DNA of 64,000 nt from Streptomyces davaonensis JCM 4913 (GTDB taxonomy: Bacteria > Actinomycetota > Actinomycetes > Streptomycetales > Streptomycetaceae): contig NC_020504.1 of the NCBI RefSeq assembly GCF_000349325.1, positions 8,474,326-8,538,325 on the forward strand. The letters are read 5' to 3'. The notes beneath the pieces were generated by a model, which saw only the letters and a program-made list of their open reading frames with translations, was not told the origin of the DNA and did no database searches. Below, one piece after another: positions 10,886 through 19,707 of the stretch. Position 1 is the first letter of the stretch, and each line of letters starts with the position of its first letter. A program made the translations under genes and the position numbers.

Positions 10886-11539
10886 TCACAGCAGGCCGAG
10901 GTCCCTCGCCCGTAGGGCGGCCTGGGTGCGGTCGCGCAGGGCGAGGCGGGTGAGGATGCGGGAGATGTGGTTCTTGACCGTGCCTTCGCTGAGGTAGAGG
11001 TGCGCGGCGATCTCCCGGTTGGTGTGGCCGTGCGCCACCAGTCGCAGGATGTCGATCTCGCGCGGGGTCAGTTCCGCCGTGGCCGTGACGGGGGGCTCCG
11101 GGGCGGGCAGGGCCTCGGTGAGGCGGCGGGCCACGGAGGACTCCAGCTGGGTGACGCCCGCGTGGGCCAGCCGGACCGCGTGCGCGAGCTCGTCGGCGGG
11201 GAGGTCCTTGAGGAGGTAGCCGCTCGCACCGGCCCGTAGCGCCTGCACGACGTACTCCTCGTCGTCGAAGGTCGTCAGCATCACCACCCGGCACTCCGGC
11301 GCCCGTTCGCGGAGCACGGCGACCGCCCCGACGCCGTCCAGCTCCGGCATCCGCACGTCCATCAGCACCACGTCCGGCCGCAGTTCCAGGGCCCGCGCCA
11401 CGGCTTCCCGGCCGTCGGCCGCCGTACCGACCACCGCGATGCCCGCCCGCAGGGACAGCAGGGACGCGATGCCGTCGCGGATGAGCCGCTGGTCGTCGAC
11501 CACCAGCACCCGTACGGCGGGCTCGGCCTCCTCGCTCAT
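10886..11539 (-). CDS. NarL/FixJ-type response regulator
   Basis: A 217-residue response regulator. The receiver domain (about 9-125) has the acidic pair DD (VLVVDDQRLI), phospho-acceptor Asp in VVLMDVRMPELDG, the conserved Thr in MLTTFDD and Lys in YLLKDLP. The C-terminal LuxR-type HTH (about 150-217) carries ELTPREIDILRLVAHGHTNR and EGTVKNHISRIL. It is translationally coupled to the kinase gene (ATGA at 11536-11539). Target genes unknown; the nearby tyrosinase pair, 60 bases downstream on the same strand, is a possible target. Confidence 0.93.
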   Translation of the reverse strand: MSEEAEPAVRVLVVDDQRLIRDGIASLLSLRAGIAVVGTAADGREAVARALELRPDVVLMDVRMPELDGVGAVAVLRERAPECRVVMLTTFDDEEYVVQALRAGASGYLLKDLPADELAHAVRLAHAGVTQLESSVARRLTEALPAPEPPVTATAELTPREIDILRLVAHGHTNREIAAHLYLSEGTVKNHISRILTRLALRDRTQAALRARDLGLL

Positions 11540-12666
11540 GCCGCCTCACCTCTCCCGCGCGGCACGGTCACCGTCAGCCGCGTGCCCGCCCCCGGACCGC
11601 TGTCGATCCGCACGCTCCCCGCCACCAGTTGCACCCGCTCCCTCATCCCGAGCAGCCCGAACCCGCCCGTCGTCGCGTCCGGCGCGAATCCGCAGCCGTC
11701 GTCGGCCACCACCAGCCGGGCCTCGTCCGCCGCAAGCCGCAGCGTCACCGTCACCTCGGAAGCCCCGGCATGGCGGCGCGCGTTGGTCAGCCCCTCCTGC
11801 GCGGCACGGTACAGAGCCGTCAACTCCGCCGTCCCGTAGGTGCTTTCCTCACCGCTCACCTCGACGGTGACCCTGGGCCGGGCCCCGCCGTCGCCCGCCA
11901 GGCCGGCCAGCGCGGACGCCAGCGCCGGTCGCGCCGGCGGGTCGCGCAGCACCCGGACCGACTGCCGTACGTCGCCCAGGGCGAGCTTCGCCGAGCGCCG
12001 TGCCTCGGCCATGGCCCGCCCGGCCGCCTCAGGATCCAGCGTCCGGAACTCCGAGGCCATCTCCAACTGCACGGAGACAGCGGTGAGATGGTGCCCGAGA
12101 CTGTCATGGAGGTCCCGCGCCAGCCGGTTGCGCTCGGCGGCGGCGGACAGGTCCGCGACCCGCGCCGCGTACTCCTGCACGGCGAACCGGGCGCGCTGCT
12201 CACCGACGGTGACGGCGGCCATCGACAGCGCCAGCACCAGACCCACACAGAGCATGAGCAGGTCGGAGATGTGCTCCTGGTCGCGGTACCAGCCGGGGGA
12301 GCCGAGCGCGAGTCCCGTGATCAGCCCGGCGGGGCACAGGGCCGCAAGGGCGAGCGCGACGGTGCGGCCGTACGCGAAATAGGCGGTGAACGGCAGCAGG
12401 ACGAACAGCACTTGGGCGAGTTCCGAGGCGTCCAGGACGACCACCGCGCCGATCAGGGCGAGGCGGGCGAGCAGGAGCGGCAGTCGGGGGACGGAGCTCG
12501 CGACGGCTTCCAGGGTGAACAGCGCTGCGATCGCGGTGACGAAGCCGGCCGTACGCCAGCCGGACGGTCCGTCGCCGGGGGCGACCGTCGCGTGGTAGAG
12601 GCCGCCGACGAGCACCGCGCCGTACAGCAGTGGTGCCACCCATCGGACCGGTACGTACGCCGTCAT
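11536..12666 (-). CDS. NarL-family sensor histidine kinase
   Basis: A 376-residue kinase. About five membrane helices cover residues 5-150, with little periplasmic sequence, so the stimulus is probably sensed in or at the membrane. The HisKA_3 motif RNRLARDLHDSLGHHLTAVS (phosphorylated His near 200) is followed by the HATPase domain (VVADDGCGF and GFGLLGMRERV). ATG 12666 starts the first membrane segment region (TAYVPVRWVAPLLYGAVLV); the longer frame upstream is intergenic. Divergent from the membrane protein gene at 12875 with 208 bases between. Confidence 0.92.
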   Translation of the reverse strand: MTAYVPVRWVAPLLYGAVLVGGLYHATVAPGDGPSGWRTAGFVTAIAALFTLEAVASSVPRLPLLLARLALIGAVVVLDASELAQVLFVLLPFTAYFAYGRTVALALAALCPAGLITGLALGSPGWYRDQEHISDLLMLCVGLVLALSMAAVTVGEQRARFAVQEYAARVADLSAAAERNRLARDLHDSLGHHLTAVSVQLEMASEFRTLDPEAAGRAMAEARRSAKLALGDVRQSVRVLRDPPARPALASALAGLAGDGGARPRVTVEVSGEESTYGTAELTALYRAAQEGLTNARRHAGASEVTVTLRLAADEARLVVADDGCGFAPDATTGGFGLLGMRERVQLVAGSVRIDSGPGAGTRLTVTVPRGRGEAA

Positions 12667-12874
12667 GATCCCCCCTCGCCCGTTGCCGCCAGGGTAGGCC
12701 GCCGCGGGCCCGATCGGACGAGGCCGGACGGCACATGACGAACGGCTGTGAGCGGTACGGCGGATGGTGACTTCCGGCGTTCGGGTGTCGCCGCTCCGCA
12801 CCTCCCGGCGTGACCCGCCCGCGCCCTAGCGTTGCCGCCCCGACCTGCCCTTTCGAACACCAGGAGTGGACCTC

Positions 12875-13474
12875 ATGTCCTCAGCGACCACCTCGGCGAC
12901 CACGTCCGCGCCCCGGCTTCGACCGGCCGCGCTGTGCGGTGCGTTCGCCGGACTGCTCATCGCCCTGTCCGCACTGGTCGAGGCGTTCACCGGGGAGACC
13001 TCGGCGACCAGTTGCCTGCTCGCGGTCTCGCCCGCGTTCGCGCTGCCGCTGCTCACCGCGCTGCATCTGGCGCAGGGCGCCGCCACGGGCCGGTACGCGG
13101 ACACCGCCCACACCCTGAACGTCATCGGGCTCGGCCTGTTCGGCGGTGGGGCGTTCGCCGCGAACCTGGTCCTGTTCTACTTCGACGAGGAGGTCATCGA
13201 GGAGACGCTGACCGGACCCACCGTCCCGGTTCTCCTCGGCTCGGCGGCCGTCTTCGCGGTGGGCTGCGCCGCCTTCGGGGCGGCGATGATCCGGGCCCGC
13301 GTCTTCCCGAGGGTTCCGTCGTGGGGATACGCCGTCGTCCTGCCGCTGTTCGCGTTCCTGACCGCGCTGCCCGACTCGCCGCTCACCATCGCCCTGCACA
13401 TCATGGTCGGCACGATTCTGGTGTGGCTGTCGGCAGCGCTGTCAGGATCCCGGACGCTCGTCGTGCGCGGTTAG
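12875..13474 (+). CDS. Multi-helix membrane protein of unknown function
   Basis: A 199-residue protein with six predicted membrane helices (starting AALCGAFAGLLIALSALVEA and ending near IALHIMVGTILVWLSAAL) and a short polar Ser/Thr-rich N-terminus. No catalytic motif was recognised. GGAG lies 7 bases before ATG 12875; a GTG three codons upstream overlaps that site and is less likely. It is divergent from the two-component genes, so it could be a target of that system. Its stop overlaps the stop of the convergent flavoprotein gene by 4 bases. Confidence 0.75.
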   Translation: MSSATTSATTSAPRLRPAALCGAFAGLLIALSALVEAFTGETSATSCLLAVSPAFALPLLTALHLAQGAATGRYADTAHTLNVIGLGLFGGGAFAANLVLFYFDEEVIEETLTGPTVPVLLGSAAVFAVGCAAFGAAMIRARVFPRVPSWGYAVVLPLFAFLTALPDSPLTIALHIMVGTILVWLSAALSGSRTLVVRG

Positions 13475-14649
13475 GCGGCCGGTGCCTTGTCCTGCTCGGC
13501 CCGCAGGACCTGGCGGCGGTGCTCGCCCTTGGGCCAGTGGTGGGAACCGGGCTTGCGGGCCTCCTTCACCAGGTGCTTGACGCTGAACGCGCAGGACATC
13601 TCCTTGAGCCTCGCGCCCGCGCGACCGCCGACGTAGAGGCGCATCGCGGTGTCGTTCTTGTGCGCGAACTGGAAGATGCCCATCCCGCGCCCCAGGCTGA
13701 TGCACATGGCCGGGAACGACAGGTCGACGGGCTCGGCCGGCCGGTCCGCGAGCCGGTTGAGCACCGTGTCGGCGGCGTGCGCGCCCAGGCATCCGGCGGC
13801 GTAGGCGCTCATCCGGAACGGCAGGCCCGACGGGGCTGCCGAGTCCCCGGCCGCGATGATGCGCTCGTCGTCGACGCTGGTCAGGGTCTCGTCCGTGAGC
13901 AGGCGCCCCGCCGAGTCGGTGCTCAGCCCGCTGCGCGCGGCCAGCTCGGGCACCCCGAACCCGGCGGTCCAGACGGTGACCTCGCTCGGCAGTTCCCGGC
14001 CGTCCGCGAGGCGTACGGCATCGCGGGTCACCGACGTCACCTTCGTGCCGGGACCGTCGAGGACGGTCACCCCGAGCCCGGTGAGCCGCTTGACGGCGGT
14101 ACGCCGGGCCCGGGGGTGGAGGTACGGGCCGAGCACGCCGCCGCAGGCCAGGGTCACCCGGCGTCCCTGCTGGGCGAGTTCGCCGGCGGTCTCGATGCCG
14201 GTCGGGCCGCCGCCGACGACCGTGACCGCCGCCGTGGCGGGGGTGTCGTCGAGGACCGACCGCAGCTTCCGGGCCGCCTCCAGGGTGGCGACGGGGTGGG
14301 TGAACTCGGCCCCTGGCACGCGCGGCGCGGCGCCGACGCTGCCCACCGCGTAGACCAGGTAGTCGTAGCCGAGGACACTGCCGTCCGACAGCTCGACCCC
14401 GCGCCCGTCCCGGTCGATCCGGGTCACGCTGTCGACGGCCAGCCGGACCCGCTCGGCCAGGACCTCGCGGTAGTCGACGACCGCCTCGTGGGTTCCGCCC
14501 ACCAGCTGGTGCAGGCGCAGCCGCGGGACGAAGGCGGGCCGGGGGTTGATCACGGTCACGGTCACGTCGGCGCGCTGCGTCAGCCGGTTCGCGGCCATGA
14601 CGCCCGCGTATCCTCCGCCGATCACGACCACGTGGGAGTGCTGGGTCAT
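13471..14649 (-). CDS. NDH-2-like FAD/NAD(P)-dependent oxidoreductase
   Basis: A 392-residue two-dinucleotide-binding flavoprotein. The FAD site VVIGGGYAGVMAANRL is at the N-terminus, the NAD site VVGGGPTGIETAGELAQQG near residue 160, and the third FAD motif IIAAGDSAAPSGLPFRMSAY near residue 285. It resembles type-II NADH dehydrogenases and the FAD disulfide-reductase-like proteins common in Streptomyces, but lacks an obvious C-terminal membrane helix; the tail is basic and His-rich. Acceptor unknown: quinone reduction is the usual family activity. Divergent from the RpiB-like gene. Confidence 0.85.
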   Translation of the reverse strand: MTQHSHVVVIGGGYAGVMAANRLTQRADVTVTVINPRPAFVPRLRLHQLVGGTHEAVVDYREVLAERVRLAVDSVTRIDRDGRGVELSDGSVLGYDYLVYAVGSVGAAPRVPGAEFTHPVATLEAARKLRSVLDDTPATAAVTVVGGGPTGIETAGELAQQGRRVTLACGGVLGPYLHPRARRTAVKRLTGLGVTVLDGPGTKVTSVTRDAVRLADGRELPSEVTVWTAGFGVPELAARSGLSTDSAGRLLTDETLTSVDDERIIAAGDSAAPSGLPFRMSAYAAGCLGAHAADTVLNRLADRPAEPVDLSFPAMCISLGRGMGIFQFAHKNDTAMRLYVGGRAGARLKEMSCAFSVKHLVKEARKPGSHHWPKGEHRRQVLRAEQDKAPAA

Positions 14650-14777
14650 GGTGTCTTCTCCGCTCCAGAGGTTCGGGCTCCGTTTTCACGGGTTCGGCCT
14701 CAAGACACCGCGCGGACGATCGCTGTGACAGCTCGTGACCCGGATCACTCGACGGGCGGCTGAGTAGGCTTCGGAGC

Positions 14778-15218
14778 ATGCGGATCTCCGTCTCCTCCGA
14801 CATGGACGAACCCGTCGCCCGCCATCTCCTCGCGGAGCTGGAGCGGCGCGGCCACGAGACCGTGCCGTACGGCGCGCTGCGGCCCGGCGACGACCCCCAG
14901 TGGGCGGTCTGCTCCGAGGCCGCCGCCCGCGAGGTCGCCGCCGGGACCGCCGATCAGGCCGTGGTCTGCTGCTGGACCGGCACCGGCGCCTCCATCGCCG
15001 CCAACAAGGTGCCCGGGGTGCGCGCGGCCCTGTGCACGGACGCCTACACGGCGGACGGCGCCCGCCGCTGGAACGACGCCAATGTGCTCGCCCTCAGCCT
15101 GCGGCTGACCTCCGAGCCGCTGCTGAAGGAGATCCTCGACGCCTGGTTCGCGGCGGAGGCCAGCGAGGACGCCGAGGACCGCGCGAACGTGGCCCACCTG
15201 GGGCGGCTGGAGGGGTAG
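14778..15218 (+). CDS. RpiB/LacA/LacB-family sugar-phosphate isomerase
   Basis: A 146-residue protein of the RpiB/LacAB family, which interconverts aldose and ketose 5- or 6-phosphates. It shows the N-terminal fold start MRISVSSDMDEPVA, the active-site Cys and anion-hole region AVVCCWTGTGASIAANKVPGVRAA (residues 57-78) and the WNDANVLALS segment. RpiB proper begins with a DHAGF motif that is not matched here, so it belongs to the divergent RpiB-like branch and the exact substrate is uncertain. It ends one base before the convergent DUF1275 gene. Confidence 0.85.
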   Translation: MRISVSSDMDEPVARHLLAELERRGHETVPYGALRPGDDPQWAVCSEAAAREVAAGTADQAVVCCWTGTGASIAANKVPGVRAALCTDAYTADGARRWNDANVLALSLRLTSEPLLKEILDAWFAAEASEDAEDRANVAHLGRLEG

Positions 15219-15219
15219 C

Positions 15220-15960
15220 TCAGCACTCGGTGTTGACGACCCATGCCGCCTCCGGAGTCGACAGGCGGTGGACGGTCACCGAGGTGCCCGCCAGCAGTGC
15301 CAGCACCAGGACCAGCGGCGCGACCGGCTGGTCGCGCACCAGGAACGCCGCCCCGATCAGGGCGCCGAGCAGCACGGCGAGGACGGAGAGCAGACGGCGG
15401 CCGGGGTGCGCCGCCGCGCCGCCGCCCGGGGTGGAGTCCGCGGCCAGGCCGGCGAGGGTCCGGGTCATCACCGTGGTCGTCATGTCCGGCACGCTCAGGC
15501 GCAGGGCCGTCGCGTTCTGTAGGCCCATGGCCAGCGCGAGGAGCACGATCAGCGGGTAGCGGACGCGGGTGGTGACCTCCCCGTCCGCCACCGCGGTCAC
15601 CACCAGGGCCGCCGTGACCAGGACCGACTGCGCGATCGTCGCCGCCCTCAACAGGCGCCCGCGGTGCGTCGCGTACCGGGCGCCGACCCGGCCCCCGACC
15701 ACCGCGCCGGTCAGGAACGAGGCCATCGCCACGACGGAGGCGAGCGCGGACAGGTCCTCGGCGCCCGCGAGCGCGAACCCCAGGAAGATCACGTTGCCCG
15801 TCATGTTCGCCACGAAGACATGGCCGAGGGTGAGAAAGCTGACGGCGTCGACCACGCCGGTGACCAGCGTCAAGGCCAGCATCAGGGGCGGCAGCGGGCC
15901 CTGCGGATCGCCGCGGCGCGGAACGAACGTACGGGCCGCGTCAGCGAGCAGCCTGCGCAT
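15220..15960 (-). CDS. DUF1275 (YoaK-like) membrane protein
   Basis: A 246-residue protein with six or so membrane helices and the family opening LMLALTLVTGVVDAVSFLTL followed by HVFVANMTGN, both characteristic of DUF1275/YoaK. The function of the family is not established. ATG 15960 has GAGAGGA 7 bases upstream; the longer frame further upstream adds a polar stretch without a ribosome site. The almost 600-base gap behind its start separates it from the divergent injection-system operon. Confidence 0.88.
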   Translation of the reverse strand: MRRLLADAARTFVPRRGDPQGPLPPLMLALTLVTGVVDAVSFLTLGHVFVANMTGNVIFLGFALAGAEDLSALASVVAMASFLTGAVVGGRVGARYATHRGRLLRAATIAQSVLVTAALVVTAVADGEVTTRVRYPLIVLLALAMGLQNATALRLSVPDMTTTVMTRTLAGLAADSTPGGGAAAHPGRRLLSVLAVLLGALIGAAFLVRDQPVAPLVLVLALLAGTSVTVHRLSTPEAAWVVNTEC

Positions 15961-16556
15961 ACCGGGTCCTCTCTCGAAGCCGCCGAGCCGGAGGCGCAGC
16001 ATCTGTACCCCGGGTGCGGTGGCGACGATTCCTGCCGTGCGCCGGAGGAGCGAAAGGACCGGACCGGCGAGGGCATGCGTGTTCGAGTCACCCCGGTGTA
16101 ATCGGCCACGCCGGATTGTGTACGACTCGGGGAGGCCGAACGTGCGTGTCACCGGGGACGGGACGCGGGCACGGGCCTTCCACCGCTGTGCAGGCTTCGG
16201 CGCGGCACCCCACTGTGAAGAGCCTGTGAACCACCTGGCCGGGGCGCGCAGGCAGGATGTGCGGATGCCGCGCCGCCGCCTTCACCAAACCCCCTTCCCG
16301 GCTGGCCTGAAGGCGTCTTGTTGCGTCAACTCGAAACACACCAGGGTGGATCGAGCACTTGAGCATCAGGAGTCACAAGCGCGCTGCTTGACCGGGCGGA
16401 CCGATACGTCCGGGCACTGACGGGGGAACTTGATGCGGTGCGCGCGGCCACCACCGACCAGGTTTCCGGCCCCTGCGCGCACCGCCTGTGGAACGTCTCC
16501 CTCCGCCTTCTCTTGGTGCCTTCGTCCCGGTGCCCGAGACAGGGATAGGAGGGGGA
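15961..16556. other. Long non-coding region upstream of the injection-system operon
   Basis: About 600 bases without a convincing gene; the frames crossing it lack coding-type third-position bias. It must hold the promoter of the DUF1275 gene and that of the contractile injection operon. CGGAC-6-GTCCG (about 16396-16411) is a weak inverted repeat near a TTGACC box. No tRNA, repeat family or att-like sequence was recognised. Confidence 0.6.
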
Positions 16557-18422
16557 ATGCCGATGAGCGCGGTGAGCGCCGCCAAGCCGACGTATCCCGG
16601 CGTCTACGTCGAAGAGCTTCCCAGCAGCACCCGTACGATCTCGACCCTGACCACGTCCGTGACCGCCTTTGTGGGCCACACCCGGCGCGGTCCGCTCAAC
16701 GAGCCCGTGCGCGTCACGAGCTTCACGGAGTTCGAGCGCCGCTTCGGCGGCCTGAGCGCGCAGAGCGCCGTCGGTCACGCGGTCCACCAGTTCTTCGGCA
16801 ACGGCGGCACCGTCGCCGTCATCGTCCGCGTCGCCAAGTCCGGCAGCGGCAAGGCCGCCTGCGTCACCCTGGAGTCCACCGAGGGCCACAGCGAGAGCCG
16901 GGCCTTGGAGGTGCACGCCAAGGAGCCCGGCGTCTGGGGCAACGGCCTCCGGGTCGCCGTCGACCACGACACCCCGTGCCCCGACGACACGTTCAACCTG
17001 CGCGTGTACGACGCCCGGGGCGAGGCCCGCGAGAGCTTCACCGGCCTGTCGATGGACTCCTCCGACGGCCGCCACGCACCCACCGTGATCAACGCCGGCT
17101 CCCGGCTGATCCGCGTCGAGGCCGTCGGCGAGGGCCGCCCCGACCCGTCCGGCACCGTCTCCAAGCCCTTCGGCGGCGAACTGCCCGACCTGGCCGTCGA
17201 TCTGACGGTCAAGATCGGTGACGTGGAGCGCGAGTTCACGCTCTACGACCCCGACTGCGACGGCGAAGCCCCGTGCACCGTCGCCGAGTTGGCGCTGCTG
17301 CTGGAACGCAAGCTGCGCGCCCTGCCCGACGCCCCCGGCAAGCACGCCTTCGCGGGCGCCGAGGTCACCGCGTTCGGCCGCCGGATCCAGGTGGTCGCGG
17401 GCTCCACCGACCCCGAGGACGTCGTCCGCTTCCTCGGCGAGTGCGCCAACGACCTGGGCCTTGAGGCCTCCGTCAACCCGCCGGTGTTCCCGCTGGAGGG
17501 CGGCGAGGACGGCGCGCCGCCCGGACCGCGCGACCTCATCGGTTCCGAGGCGGGCAAGACCGGCATCCAGGCGCTGCGCGGCGTCGCCGACGTCAACCTG
17601 CTGGCGCTGCCGGAGATCTCGGCGTACGAGAAGACCGAGGACATGCTCACCGTCGTCTCGGCCGCGCAGCGGCTGTGCGAGGAGCGCCGGATCTTCCTCC
17701 TCGTCGACGCGCCGAGCACCTGGGTCAGCGTGGACACCGCGCGCGCCGGGCTCGCCGCCTTCGACGCCGTCCGCGGCAACCACGCGGGCCTGTACTTCCC
17801 GCACATCCAGCTCACCGACCCGCTCACCGGGCGGCTGCGCGCCTTCCCGCCGTCCGGCGCGGTCGCCGGCGTCATCGCCCGCACCGACTCCGAGCGCGGC
17901 GTGTGGAAGGCACCGGCCGGCACCGAGGCCCGCCTGATCGGCGTGCGGTCGCTCTCCGTCGACCTCACCGACCGGGAGACCGGACTGCTCAACCCGCTCG
18001 GCGTCAACTGCCTGCGCACCTTCCCCGTCACCGGACCCACGGTGTGGGGTGCCCGCACGCTCCAGGGCTCGGACGCCCTCGACAGCGAGTGGAAGTACGT
18101 GCCGGTGCGCCGCCTCGCCCTGCACGTCGAGGAGAGCCTCCAACGCGGCCTGCAATGGGTGGTGTTCGAACCCAACGACGAGAACCTGTGGCAGCAGATC
18201 CGCCTCAGCGCCTCCTCCTACCTGCACACCCTGTTCCGGCAGGGCGCCTTCAAGGGCGGCACCCCGCGCGAGGCGTACTTCGTCAAGTGCGACAGCGACA
18301 CCACCACGGACGAGGACATCGCGAACGGCGTCGTGAACGTCCTGGTCGGCATCGCGCCCGTGCGGCCCGCCGAGTTCGTGATCGTCAAGATCCAGCAGAC
18401 GTCCGGGCAGTTCGAGCTCTAA
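16557..18422 (+). CDS. Contractile injection system sheath protein
   Basis: The 621-residue sheath subunit surrounds the tube and drives ejection on contraction. The N-terminus has the sheath-initiating strand YPGVYVEELPSSTRTI and the FVGHTRRGPLNEPVRV stretch seen in phage and eCIS sheaths; the conserved C-terminal domain runs from about 450 to the end with LNPLGVNCLRTFP, WGARTL, VFEPNDENLW and the final PAEFVIVKI strand that links subunits. AGGAGG precedes two in-frame ATGs at 16557 and 16563; either could be used. Only one sheath gene is present, as in other Streptomyces systems and unlike PVC/Afp, which have three. First gene of the operon. Confidence 0.95.
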   Translation: MPMSAVSAAKPTYPGVYVEELPSSTRTISTLTTSVTAFVGHTRRGPLNEPVRVTSFTEFERRFGGLSAQSAVGHAVHQFFGNGGTVAVIVRVAKSGSGKAACVTLESTEGHSESRALEVHAKEPGVWGNGLRVAVDHDTPCPDDTFNLRVYDARGEARESFTGLSMDSSDGRHAPTVINAGSRLIRVEAVGEGRPDPSGTVSKPFGGELPDLAVDLTVKIGDVEREFTLYDPDCDGEAPCTVAELALLLERKLRALPDAPGKHAFAGAEVTAFGRRIQVVAGSTDPEDVVRFLGECANDLGLEASVNPPVFPLEGGEDGAPPGPRDLIGSEAGKTGIQALRGVADVNLLALPEISAYEKTEDMLTVVSAAQRLCEERRIFLLVDAPSTWVSVDTARAGLAAFDAVRGNHAGLYFPHIQLTDPLTGRLRAFPPSGAVAGVIARTDSERGVWKAPAGTEARLIGVRSLSVDLTDRETGLLNPLGVNCLRTFPVTGPTVWGARTLQGSDALDSEWKYVPVRRLALHVEESLQRGLQWVVFEPNDENLWQQIRLSASSYLHTLFRQGAFKGGTPREAYFVKCDSDTTTDEDIANGVVNVLVGIAPVRPAEFVIVKIQQTSGQFEL

Positions 18423-18442
18423 GGATCCCGAGGACATTTTCG

Positions 18443-18967
18443 ATGGCTGAGTTCACGGTCAACGCCCATCGCTTCGACCCCTACAAGAACTTCAAGTTCC
18501 TGGTCCTGTGGGACGGTCGGACGGTCGCGGGCATCAGCAAGATCTCCCCGCTGAAGCGGACCACGGAGGTCGTCAAGCACCGGCACGGCGGCGACCCCTC
18601 CTCGCCGCGCAAGTCCCCGGGCCGCTCGGAGTTCGAGGGCATCACCCTGGAGCGCGGGGTCACCCACGACCCCGAGTTCGACCGCTGGGCCAACAAGGTC
18701 TGGCAGGTCGGCGCCGGCCTCGGCTCGGAGGTCTCGCTCGCCGACTTCCGCAAGGACATCGTCATCCAGGTCCTCAACGAGGCCGGCCAGGTCGCCGTCT
18801 CGCACAAGCTGTACCGGACCTGGCCGAGCGAGTACCAGGTCCTCGGCGAACTGGACGCCAACGCCAACGCGGTGGCCATCCAGACGCTGAAGCTGGAGTG
18901 CGAGGGCTGGGAGCGGGACTACGAGGTTCCCGAGCCGGAGGAGCCCTCCTTCCTCAACCCGGCCTGA
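18443..18967 (+). CDS. Contractile injection system inner tube protein
   Basis: A 174-residue gp19-like tube subunit whose hexamers stack into the inner tube. Recognisable stretches are DPYKNFKFLVLWDGRTVAGI at the start, the loop with SPGRSEFEGITLERGVTHD, and the C-terminal LKLECEGWERD strand. It follows the sheath gene by 20 bases, the usual sheath-tube order. There is one copy only, so hub-proximal and shaft tube rings are probably made from the same protein or via the adaptor at 30950. Confidence 0.95.
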   Translation: MAEFTVNAHRFDPYKNFKFLVLWDGRTVAGISKISPLKRTTEVVKHRHGGDPSSPRKSPGRSEFEGITLERGVTHDPEFDRWANKVWQVGAGLGSEVSLADFRKDIVIQVLNEAGQVAVSHKLYRTWPSEYQVLGELDANANAVAIQTLKLECEGWERDYEVPEPEEPSFLNPA

Positions 18968-18987
18968 GACACGGGGAGTCGGGGGAC

Positions 18988-19707
18988 ATGACGGACACGG
19001 GGGCGGCCGGACTGCTGGCCACCTGGGAGGCCGGACTCGCCGAGGCCCCGGCCGGGCGCGCGCTGCTGCTGCACCGCACCGCCCGGCCGGACCTCGACGG
19101 CACCGCACTGCCGGTACTGCCGGTGGGCCAACGCGAATCGGATCTGTTCGCGCTGCGCCGGGCGCTGTTCGGGGACCGGATGCAGGTACGCCTGGAGTGC
19201 TCGGCGTGCGGTGCGGACATGGAGTTCGACCTGGACGCCGGGCAGTTCGCGCTGCGGACGGACGGCCAGGAGGTGACGGTCTCCGAGGGCGGCTGGGAGG
19301 TGGCCTTCCGGCTGCCCGGCATCGCCGACCTCACGGCGGCGGCCCGGTCCGGCGACCCGCGCGCGGCCCTGCTCGCACGCTGCGTGGTCTCGGCGACGCA
19401 CCACGGGACGGCGGCACCGGCCGGCACCCTGCCCGCCCCGGTCCAGCGGCGGATCGCCGAGGCGGTCGAGGCCGCCGACCCCGGCGCCGATGTGACGCTC
19501 AACGTGGCCTGCCCCGACTGCGGGCAGGCCACCCGGGCGGAACTCGACATCGCCTCCTACCTCTGGACCGAACTGGACGCCTGGGCACGGGACATCCTGC
19601 TCGACGTCCATCTGCTCGCCGCCGCTTACGGCTGGAGCGAGCCGCAGATCCTGGCGCTCAGCCCGCTGCGCCGCCGCTACTACCTGGAGTTGTGTGCGGA
19701 TGTCTGA
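18988..19707 (+). CDS. Injection-system baseplate-type protein with two CxxC pairs
   Basis: A 239-residue protein similar in layout to the T4 baseplate-like proteins annotated in actinobacterial injection clusters. It has two CxxC pairs about 110 residues apart (CSACGAD near 72 and CPDCGQ near 178), suggesting one structural zinc site, and a C-terminal WSEPQILALSPLRRRYYLELC, which resembles the gp12/tail-assembly chaperone-like segments that handle tape measure or tube. The exact structural role is unknown. It lies 20 bases after the tube gene and overlaps the next gene. Confidence 0.75.
   Translation: MTDTGAAGLLATWEAGLAEAPAGRALLLHRTARPDLDGTALPVLPVGQRESDLFALRRALFGDRMQVRLECSACGADMEFDLDAGQFALRTDGQEVTVSEGGWEVAFRLPGIADLTAAARSGDPRAALLARCVVSATHHGTAAPAGTLPAPVQRRIAEAVEAADPGADVTLNVACPDCGQATRAELDIASYLWTELDAWARDILLDVHLLAAAYGWSEPQILALSPLRRRYYLELCADV

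Noticed and set aside
15569..16420. Plus frame of 283 codons over the DUF1275 gene and the following gap
   Set aside because: Mostly antisense to DUF1275, Arg/Ser/Pro-rich, no ribosome site and no recognisable domain.
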